Part shown: in pieces, positions 1 to 5,106 of the stretch
Numbering within the stretch: position 1 is the first letter of the stretch
How the letters are laid out: the number at the start of each line of letters is the position of its first letter
Assembly: GCA_029571495.1 (NCBI GenBank)
Contig: JAKPSO010000929.1
Span: 1-5,558, forward strand
Reading direction: 5' to 3'
DNA: 5,558 bases
From: Pseudomonadota bacterium
Lineage (GTDB): Bacteria > Pseudomonadota > Gammaproteobacteria > Burkholderiales > Casimicrobiaceae
Notes under the pieces: generated by a model
What the model was told of the DNA's origin: nothing
Databases searched by the model: none
What the model saw: only the letters and a program-made list of their open reading frames with translations
Program-made: the position numbers and the translations under genes

Positions 1-894
1 GTTTTGCTCCGTGAGGATATTGAGCATTTGCATGCCGATGCCGAGGATCGAGCCGAGCTGCTCACGCGGCAGAAGCGGCGTTCCGATATTGACCGCGATG
101 ACGATGTCGGCGCCCCTCGCGCGCACCACGTCGACCGGCAAATTGTTCACGAGCCCACCGTCGACCAACATGCGGCCATCGATCTCCACGGGTGCGAACG
201 CCGCAGGCACGCTCATGCTGGCGCGCATGACGGCCGCGAGTTCGCCGCGATCAAACACCACTTGCTCGCCCGTGACCAGATCGGTCGCCACGGCGCGAAA
301 TGGGATCGGCAGGTCGTCAAACGCCACGCTGTTGGGGACGCCGTCGGTGAGCTGCTTGAGCATCGTCTCCAGTCCCGTCGAACCCACCGCAGCGCGCGGG
401 CCGCGCAGTTCCCCGTCGCGCATGCCAAATTCAATGGGCAGCGAGAGCTTCAGGTCGTCGGCTTTGCGTCGCAGCGACAACTCCTCGCGCGGCGGGCGAT
501 CCGCGAGCACCACATCCCAGTTCATCGCGAGGATGCGTCGTTCAAGTTCGGCTGGCTTCATGCCGCTCGCGTAGAGTCCACCGATGATCGCGCCCATGCT
601 CGTGCCCGCGACGAAATCGATGGGAATCCGCGCCGCTTCGAGTTCCTTCAACACGCCTACGTGGGCCATGCCGCGCGCGCCGCCGCCTGACAGCACAAGA
701 CCAATCTTTGGTCTACCGCTCGTTTCCGGCCGCTTCGCGTCAGTGCCCGTATTTGCCGCCTCTTGTGCATGAGACGCGCTCGAGAACGCGGCGCACAGCA
801 AAAGCGCCGCGAATGCGAACATGTACCGGTAGCAGTGAACAGCTTTTTGCCGTAACGGCTGCTTTAATGCGGGTTTTGCGTCAATACGTGGCAT
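1..894 (-). CDS. Patatin-like phospholipase, secreted, 3' end beyond window
   Basis: This is the N-terminal 298 codons of a patatin-family serine lipid acyl hydrolase; the reading frame is still open at the left edge. The glycine-rich oxyanion-hole motif SGGGARGMAHVG is at residues 69-80, the nucleophile elbow GTSMG is at 97-101 (Ser99), and the catalytic Asp is in DGG at 245-247, followed by NNLPVD. Together these form the Ser-Asp dyad of the family. Residues 26-40 form a hydrophobic stretch ending in SHA at 41-43, which fits a Sec signal peptide cleaved after Ala43, so the enzyme probably acts in or beyond the periplasm. Many secreted proteobacterial homologues (PlpD-like) continue into a POTRA and outer-membrane barrel. 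The LNILTEQN segment at the edge resembles those proteins, but the continuation is not visible. The chosen ATG leaves a long 24-residue n-region. An in-frame ATG at 822-820 would give a more ordinary signal peptide, and neither start has a clear Shine-Dalgarno sequence. The 160-base gap from DUF599 suggests separate transcription. Confidence 0.93.
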   Translation of the reverse strand, partial: MPRIDAKPALKQPLRQKAVHCYRYMFAFAALLLCAAFSSASHAQEAANTGTDAKRPETSGRPKIGLVLSGGGARGMAHVGVLKELEAARIPIDFVAGTSMGAIIGGLYASGMKPAELERRILAMNWDVVLADRPPREELSLRRKADDLKLSLPIEFGMRDGELRGPRAAVGSTGLETMLKQLTDGVPNSVAFDDLPIPFRAVATDLVTGEQVVFDRGELAAVMRASMSVPAAFAPVEIDGRMLVDGGLVNNLPVDVVRARGADIVIAVNIGTPLLPREQLGSILGIGMQMLNILTEQN

Positions 895-1054
895 TATCGA
901 CTTCACAAAAAAAATGGTTCTAAGCACCGCTGGCTAGTCGTTATCACGCTAAAGCTGTAGTGGCGCCACACCGAGGACATTAGTTGCAGCGCACTCGCGG
1001 TTCACCCCGCCGCACGCGCGTGCTTTTGGTTGCGTGGACGAGAACCCGACCGCG
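895..1054. other. Intergenic region between DUF599 and patatin genes
   Basis: These 160 bases hold no coding sequence I can support. They contain two perfect palindromes, GTGGCGCCAC (960-969) and GCACGCGCGTGC (1012-1023), and a run of eight A on the plus strand (907-914), which is T on the transcribed-sense strand, just ahead of the patatin start. No convincing -35/-10 pair or stem-plus-T-run terminator was found. A promoter for the patatin gene is expected here from the gene spacing, but I cannot point to it. Confidence 0.5.
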
Positions 1055-1741
1055 TCAAGCCTTGCCGGAAAGCACGTCAAGCGTTCGCGAATGAAACTCC
1101 ATTCGATAGAGCATGGCGGTCACCACGACGGTTGCAGCGATGAAAGCGAGTGGTTGCACAAACCAAAACAGTACCGCGACCGCGAAGTAATACGCGCGCA
1201 TCCCCTGCCCGAAATTTTCTCCGGCCAGTTTCAAAATGCCGCCCGCGCGTTGCGCCGCGGTCTGGTCTTCGTCGCTGAGCTGATCGCGCGGCGCGAGGGA
1301 ACCGATGAGCGTCGTGACGAAGTTGAACTGACGCACGGACCACGTGAATTTCACGAGCGCGTAGATGAACAACAGGATCAAGAGCACAACTTTCGCTTCG
1401 ATCAGTTGTTGGCTTGAGCGTTGCGCGAACGGCAAGCTTTCGAAGACGTCGGCGCTCTTTTCGACCGAGCCAAACAACGCGAGCAAACCGCCCAGCGCAA
1501 TCACCGTCGTCGATGAAAAAAACGTCGCGCTATTCATCAAGTTCGACAACAACGCCGAATCGACGATGCGATTTTCTCGCGTCAACGTTTGCTGAAACCA
1601 ACGATCACGCGCGGTGTTCATCACCGTGAGAAGACTCGGTCGTTTGCTGCTGCGATGGTCGGCAAACCAGTCGTAGCCAAACCAACACAACGCGAACACG
1701 GCGAGCGCGATGAGGTCCAAGTGTGAGTACGCGAGTTTCAT
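1055..1741 (-). CDS. DUF599 family integral membrane protein
   Basis: This 228-residue protein is recognised as DUF599 (Pfam PF04654), a proteobacterial inner-membrane family of unknown function. Hydrophobic segments lie at about residues 9-26, 72-91, 117-136 and 186-211, giving roughly four membrane spans. Family-like features are the RENRIVDSALLSNLMNSATF stretch after the first loop (residues 55-74), the aromatic-rich KFTWSVRQFNF around 131-141, and RAYYFAVAVLFWFVQP before the last span. The ATG at 1741 was chosen because it begins just before the first membrane segment and gives the usual family length. The frame stays open upstream to 1912, but those residues are Arg/Ser-rich and overlap glmM and the REP-type repeat, so they are not believed. 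No Shine-Dalgarno sequence is visible, and the repeat ends only 11 bases upstream. The nearest upstream gene on the same strand is glmM, 94 bases away. No function is proposed. Confidence 0.88.
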   Translation of the reverse strand: MKLAYSHLDLIALAVFALCWFGYDWFADHRSSKRPSLLTVMNTARDRWFQQTLTRENRIVDSALLSNLMNSATFFSSTTVIALGGLLALFGSVEKSADVFESLPFAQRSSQQLIEAKVVLLILLFIYALVKFTWSVRQFNFVTTLIGSLAPRDQLSDEDQTAAQRAGGILKLAGENFGQGMRAYYFAVAVLFWFVQPLAFIAATVVVTAMLYRMEFHSRTLDVLSGKA

Positions 1742-1752
1742 CGTATCGCGTC

Positions 1753-1820
1753 TTGCAAGAGCGGCTCGCCGCGACCAGCGCGAGGCACTGGATGCAGGTC
1801 GCGGCGAGCCGCTCCTACAA
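1753..1820. repeat. REP-type inverted repeat pair (probable REPIN)
   Basis: Two perfect 18-base inverted arms, GAGCGGCTCGCCGCGACC at 1759-1776 and its reverse complement at 1797-1814, flank a 20-base spacer. The similarity extends outward to 1753 and 1820, with TTGCAA on one side and TTGTAG on the other when each is read inward. Each arm also holds its own small palindrome, GCGG-CTCG-CCGC. A short GTAG-headed, GC-rich, hairpin-forming unit beginning GTAGGAGCGGC is characteristic of the REP sequences mobilised by REP-associated tyrosine transposases (RAYTs) in Pseudomonas and Xanthomonadaceae. A head-to-head pair of such units is a REPIN. It occupies most of the glmM-DUF599 gap, and its RNA would fold into a long stem that could stabilise the glmM mRNA end or reduce readthrough. 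The inverted repeat is certain; the REPIN label is inference from motif resemblance, because no second copy or RAYT gene is in this window. Confidence 0.8.
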
Positions 1821-1835
1821 AAATATTTTGCATGC

Positions 1836-3200
1836 TCACGCCGTGACCGCCGACGCAGTCGCCGCCACGGCTTCGGCGATTGCTGCGGCACCGGCCTTGG
1901 CCACCGCGCCATCTTCAGCCTCGACCATCACGCGCACCACCGGCTCGGTGCCGGAAGGCCGCAACAAGATGCGGCCATGCCCGGTGAGCTTCGCTTCCCA
2001 TTCCGCCAGCACGGCCTTCACGGCGGGCTTGTCGGCCCACGGCGACGCTTTATCGATACGAACATTGATAAGTTCTTGCGGCAGCAGCGTCACGTCGGAC
2101 GCGGCTTCGGCGAGCGACGCGTTGCCCTCCACCAATGCGCGCAGGACCTCCAACGCGGCGATGATCGCGTCGCCCGTCGAATGGCGATCGAGGCACAGAA
2201 TGTGTCCAGAGTTTTCGCCACCGATGAGCCAGTTCTTCTCACGCAACACTTCAAGCACGTAGCGATCACCGACCTTAGCGCGCGCGAACGGCATGCCGCG
2301 TCGCGCGAACGCCTGTTCAAGGCCGTAGTTCGTCATCTGCGTGCCGACCACGCCGCCGCCAAGCTCGCCTTTCGACGCCCGATGCGACGCAATGATGTAA
2401 ACCAACTGGTCGCCGTCGTAGGTCTTGCCGTTTCTATCGACCATCAACAACCGATCCGCATCGCCATCAAGCGCAATGCCGAGATCGGCCTCGTGCTTCA
2501 CGACCATTTCGCTTAAATATTCCGGGTGCGTCGCGCCGACGCCTTTGTTGATGTTCATGCCGTCAGGCGACGCGCCGAGACTCACGACGTCCGCACCCAG
2601 TTCATGAAACACCGCCGGGCCGACTTGATACGCTGCGCCGTGCGCGCAATCCACCACGATCTTCAAACCGCGCAACGACAAATCCGCCGGAAACGCGCGC
2701 TTGCAAAACTCGATGTAGCGTCCGGCCGCGTCGTTCACGCGTTTGGCCTTGCCGAGTTCGCCGGACGAGACGCAGCGCAGACCTTTGTCAATCTCAGCTT
2801 CAATCGCGAGCTCCGCTTCGTCGGAGAGCTTGTCGCCCTGCGCGTTGAAAAACTTGATGCCGTTGTCCGGAAACGGATTGTGCGAGGCCGAAATCACCAG
2901 TCCGGCTTGCACGCGAAGCGCACGCGTGAGGTACGCAATTGCTGGCGTAGGTAGCGGGCCAGTCAGGTAGGTGTCCACCCCCGCAGCGGACAGCCCAGCC
3001 TCCAACGCTGCTTCGAGCATGTAGCCGGAAATACGCGTGTCTTTGCCGATCAACACCGCTGGGCGCTTGCCCGGCTTGGCCTGAGCGCGCAGCACTCGGC
3101 CCGTCGCGTGGCCCAGCTGCATGATGAAGTCTGGCGTAATGGGCGCGGTGCCAACCTCGCCACGCACGCCGTCAGTGCCGAAGTATTTTCTTTTGCTCAT
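1836..3200 (-). CDS. glmM: Phosphoglucosamine mutase
   Basis: This enzyme converts glucosamine-6-phosphate to glucosamine-1-phosphate in the cytoplasm, the step before GlmU makes UDP-GlcNAc for peptidoglycan and lipopolysaccharide. The 454-residue protein is complete and shows all the hallmarks of the alpha-D-phosphohexomutase family. These are the N-terminal KYFGTDGVRGEVG (5-17), the phosphoserine loop ISASHNP (103-109, active Ser106), the metal-binding DGDADR (245-250), the sugar-specificity loop GGENSGH (327-333) and the phosphate-binding RPSGTEP (414-420). It is slightly longer than the usual ~445 residues because of an Ala-rich C-terminal tail (about 433-454). The ATG start matches the normal family start, yet no Shine-Dalgarno sequence precedes it. 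It lies downstream of the aldolase-family gene with a 125-base gap. In many beta- and gammaproteobacteria glmM directly follows folP; here another gene sits between them. Confidence 0.98.
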   Translation of the reverse strand: MSKRKYFGTDGVRGEVGTAPITPDFIMQLGHATGRVLRAQAKPGKRPAVLIGKDTRISGYMLEAALEAGLSAAGVDTYLTGPLPTPAIAYLTRALRVQAGLVISASHNPFPDNGIKFFNAQGDKLSDEAELAIEAEIDKGLRCVSSGELGKAKRVNDAAGRYIEFCKRAFPADLSLRGLKIVVDCAHGAAYQVGPAVFHELGADVVSLGASPDGMNINKGVGATHPEYLSEMVVKHEADLGIALDGDADRLLMVDRNGKTYDGDQLVYIIASHRASKGELGGGVVGTQMTNYGLEQAFARRGMPFARAKVGDRYVLEVLREKNWLIGGENSGHILCLDRHSTGDAIIAALEVLRALVEGNASLAEAASDVTLLPQELINVRIDKASPWADKPAVKAVLAEWEAKLTGHGRILLRPSGTEPVVRVMVEAEDGAVAKAGAAAIAEAVAATASAVTA

Positions 3201-3206
3201 GCGGCG

Positions 3207-3212
3207 ATTGTA
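3207..3212 (-). promoter_or_regulatory. Possible -10 box for glmM, near-leaderless
   Basis: On the minus strand TACAAT (five of six matches to TATAAT) lies six bases before the glmM ATG. Transcription from it would begin at or next to the start codon, giving a leaderless or nearly leaderless mRNA, which would fit the absence of a Shine-Dalgarno sequence. No convincing -35 hexamer is present at 16-19 bases spacing, so this is weak evidence. Confidence 0.25.
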
Positions 3213-3325
3213 GTTTTTGCGGCGTCGACGGACGAAACAGCCGGCGATGACGGGCGCTTTGTGGGATCAGCGGAAGCAGCGAATCGGGGCATTCGCGGCT
3301 CCAGCCACTCGCACAGACTCAGTGA

Positions 3326-4099
3326 CTACGCCTTGTACGACGAATCCACGCGGTCAACCTGACGCACTAGTGCGTCGAACACGTCCTGCCCCGCGCCGAA
3401 ATCCGGGTCAAATTGCAGCGAGTCGCGTGTGCACTTCGCGGCGATTTCTTCTGACACCGGAATCGGCGCGCCCATACTGAGCGTCGCCAGTTGGATCTCG
3501 CACGCGCGCTGCATCGTCCACAAAATGGCAAATGCCTGCGGGAGCGTGCGGCCGTATGACAGCAGGCCGTGATTGCGCAGGATAAGGCCGGGCTTATTGC
3601 CCATGCTCGCCAGCAACCGCGGCGCTTCCTCGGCATGGATCGTAATGCCCTCAAACGTGTGGTACGCCACCATGTCGTGGAGCTGCGCCGAATAGAAATT
3701 CGTTTGTTGCAGACCGCCTTGCAACGACGCGACGGCGACGCCGGCGGTGGTGTGCGTGTGCATCACGCAATGTGCGTCGGGCACGGCAGTGTGAATGGTG
3801 CCGTGGATTGTAAAACCGGCGGGGTTCACGCGATGCGTTGAACCATCGAGCACATTGCCTTGAAGATCAATCTTCACAAGGTTGCTCGCGGTCACTTCGC
3901 TGTAGTGCAGGCCAAACGGATTGATCAAGAACTCCCGTCGACCGCCAGTGACCGAGTCAGGCAGGCGCAGCGTGATGTGGTTGTAAATCATCTCGGTCCA
4001 ACCAAGCAACACGAAAACACGGTAGCACGCGGCGAGCTGAATGCGCGCGGCGCGCTCGTCGGGGTGCATGGCGGAGAGGTTCGCGTTGGGCGATGACAT
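3326..4099 (-). CDS. Class II aldolase/adducin-head family protein
   Basis: This complete 257-residue protein belongs to the class II aldolase/adducin N-terminal family. Metal ligands expected from L-fuculose-phosphate aldolase are kept: the HTH at 114-116 (His114, His116) and His177 in ILRNHGLL. The position of the catalytic glutamate of that aldolase (Glu73) falls on Gly95 in the segment VNPAGFTIH, by my hand alignment on the HxH motif. The segments YNHI (39-42), FLINPFGL (57-64), VTASNLVKIDLQG (69-81) and ACEIQLATL (199-207) closely resemble the head domain of eukaryotic adducins and their bacterial relatives. A classical aldol cleavage is therefore doubtful and the substrate is unknown. 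The start is fixed by GAGGAG seven bases upstream of the ATG; a second ATG at residue 11 is less well supported. Gaps of 103 and 125 bases to folP and glmM and a palindromic operator-like site upstream suggest an independently controlled gene. Confidence 0.93.
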   Translation of the reverse strand: MSSPNANLSAMHPDERAARIQLAACYRVFVLLGWTEMIYNHITLRLPDSVTGGRREFLINPFGLHYSEVTASNLVKIDLQGNVLDGSTHRVNPAGFTIHGTIHTAVPDAHCVMHTHTTAGVAVASLQGGLQQTNFYSAQLHDMVAYHTFEGITIHAEEAPRLLASMGNKPGLILRNHGLLSYGRTLPQAFAILWTMQRACEIQLATLSMGAPIPVSEEIAAKCTRDSLQFDPDFGAGQDVFDALVRQVDRVDSSYKA

Positions 4100-4106
4100 G
4101 ACGATG

Positions 4107-4112
4107 CTCCTC
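4107..4112 (-). promoter_or_regulatory. Shine-Dalgarno of the aldolase-family gene
   Basis: GAGGAG on the minus strand is separated by seven bases from the ATG at 4099. It is the strongest ribosome binding site in the window and decides the start of the class II aldolase/adducin-family gene over the in-frame ATG ten codons later. Confidence 0.75.
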
Positions 4113-4120
4113 GAAGTCGA

Positions 4121-4136
4121 AGTGAATTAACTCACA
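4121..4136 (-). promoter_or_regulatory. CRP-like palindromic operator candidate
   Basis: The plus-strand sequence AGTGAATTAACTCACA fits the CRP-family consensus TGTGA-N6-TCACA at nine of ten conserved positions. Its core GTGAATTAACTCAC pairs in six of seven positions. Read on the minus strand, TGTGAGTTAATTCACT differs from the E. coli lac CRP site, as remembered, at only two bases. It ends 22 bases upstream of the aldolase-family ATG. Upstream on the same strand is TTGAGA (4167-4162) and TAACAT (4141-4136), but their 20-base spacing is too long for a good sigma-70 promoter. A site this close to the start codon would suit a repressor better than a class I or II activator. The regulator is unknown. 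Confidence 0.4.
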
Positions 4137-4174
4137 TGTTAGCGAATTTGGCTGTTATGCGTCTCAACAGCGAA

Positions 4175-4196
4175 ATTGGGCGACGCGAAACCCAAC
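4175..4196 (-). terminator. Weak hairpin after folP
   Basis: Just downstream of the folP stop, GTTGGG and CCCAAT can pair (five Watson-Crick pairs and one G-T) around a ten-base loop, followed on the minus strand by TTTCGCTGTT. The stem is short and the T-run is poor, so termination here would be inefficient at best. Confidence 0.22.
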
Positions 4197-4202
4197 GAAC
4201 GC

Positions 4203-5102
4203 TTAAACACCCATCACCCGCCAAACCTTGAGCGCATCGACCGTCGCCGCAACATCATGAACGCGCACGATGCGAGCGCCGCGCGCCACACACGCGAGCG
4301 CCGCGGCAACGCTGGCCGAGACGCGCTCCGAGGCGACGCTTCGTCCCGTGAGGTCACCCAAGGTCCGTTTGCGCGACCAACCGGCCAGCACGGGATAGCC
4401 CCGTGCCACCAGCGCGCCTAGGCCCCGCGTGAGCGTCAGATTGTGCGCGACCGTTTTGCCAAAACCGAAACCGGGGTCGACCACGATGCGTCTGGCCGCG
4501 ATGCCGGCCGCTTCGCAAGCTTGGGCTCTGTCGACCAGATAATCGCCGACTTCGCGAACGACGTCTTCGTAATGCGGCGCCGCTTGCATGCTGCGCGGTT
4601 GGCCTTGCATGTGCATCAGGACGACGCCAACGTCGCTGGCCGCGCAGGCGGCCAAGGCACCGGGCGCGGTCAAAGCCATGACATCGTTGACGATGGACGC
4701 CCCCGCTACGATGGCCTCGGCCATGATTTCCGGCTTTCGCGTGTCGATCGAGACGCAATATCCGCGCTTCGCGAGCGCGGCCACGACGGGCAAAACGCGC
4801 GCCCGCTCCTCCTTGACGCTGACCTCCGGCGCGCCGGGCCGCGTCGACTCGCCACCAACGTCAAGAATCGCAGCCCCCTCAGAAATCAAGCGTTCAGCGT
4901 GATTTAAGGCGCTTTCGAGTCCAATATGTTGACCTCCGTCAGAGAACGAATCGGGGGTGACATTGACAATCCCCATCACGACGACGGGTGCCGCCGGCCC
5001 CAGATCAAAGCCAAATCGCCCCGCCGACCAGACCAAATCGGTCCTTGCGGCTAGCAATGCTCCGTTTTGAATCGTAAAATCTCGTCTGGACTCTGAAAGC
5101 AC
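4203..5102 (-). CDS. folP: Dihydropteroate synthase
   Basis: FolP condenses para-aminobenzoate with 6-hydroxymethyl-dihydropterin pyrophosphate to dihydropteroate in folate synthesis and is the sulfonamide target. The TIM-barrel signature motifs are all present: MGIVNVTPDSFSDGG (43-57), DVGGESTRPGAP (81-92), SIDTRKPEIM (118-127), the NDV at 139-141, VLMHMQGQPRSMQ (161-173), VVDPGFGFGKT (207-217), GWSRKRTLG (241-249) and RVHDV (280-284). No key residue looks lost. The longest form begins with GTG at 5102 and is 299 residues, rather longer than the usual ~275-285. A TTG at 5036, five bases after AAGGA, would give 277 residues beginning just before the WSAGRFGFDL segment that usually lies near the family N terminus. 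I regard that as a serious alternative. The gene is divergent from the 5-aminolevulinate synthase gene. The next gene on its strand is the aldolase-family gene, 103 bases on, instead of the usual glmM. Confidence 0.96.
   Translation of the reverse strand: MLSESRRDFTIQNGALLAARTDLVWSAGRFGFDLGPAAPVVVMGIVNVTPDSFSDGGQHIGLESALNHAERLISEGAAILDVGGESTRPGAPEVSVKEERARVLPVVAALAKRGYCVSIDTRKPEIMAEAIVAGASIVNDVMALTAPGALAACAASDVGVVLMHMQGQPRSMQAAPHYEDVVREVGDYLVDRAQACEAAGIAARRIVVDPGFGFGKTVAHNLTLTRGLGALVARGYPVLAGWSRKRTLGDLTGRSVASERVSASVAAALACVARGARIVRVHDVAATVDALKVWRVMGV
5075..5080 (+). promoter_or_regulatory. Possible -10 box for the ALAS gene
   Basis: TAAAAT (five of six matches to TATAAT) lies 26 bases before the TTG start at 5107, which would give a leader of about 20 bases. 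The only -35 candidate at 17 bases spacing is TAGCAA (5052-5057), a three-of-six match. The site lies inside the longest form of folP but outside the shorter form starting at 5036. Confidence 0.25.
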
Positions 5103-5106
5103 TGTT

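Noticed and set aside
4..690. Plus-strand open frames of 228 and 187 codons opposite the patatin gene
   Set aside because: The minus strand carries a full patatin catalytic domain over the same bases; the plus-strand products are low-complexity Arg/His or Ser/Arg-rich.
907..914. Run of eight T on the minus strand, considered as the terminator tract of DUF599
   Set aside because: The sequence before it offers only a three-base stem, and the run lies 13 bases from the patatin start codon.
1012..1027. GCACGCGCGTGC followed by TTTT on the plus strand, considered as a terminator
   Set aside because: No plus-strand gene ends there, the palindrome has little room for a loop, and read on the minus strand no T-run follows it.
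1742..1912. N-terminal extension of the DUF599 frame into glmM
   Set aside because: The extra 57 residues are Arg/Ser-rich, overlap glmM and the inverted repeat, and have no counterpart in the family.
1710..2516. Long plus-strand open frame (268 codons) opposite glmM
   Set aside because: It is antisense to a glmM with every family motif intact, and its translation is rich in Arg, His and Ala with no domain. It is a codon-bias shadow.
3279..3296. Perfect 6-base stem GCGAAT/ATTCGC in the gap after the aldolase-family gene, considered as a terminator
   Set aside because: The stem is short and is followed on the minus strand by TGCTTCC, not a T-run.
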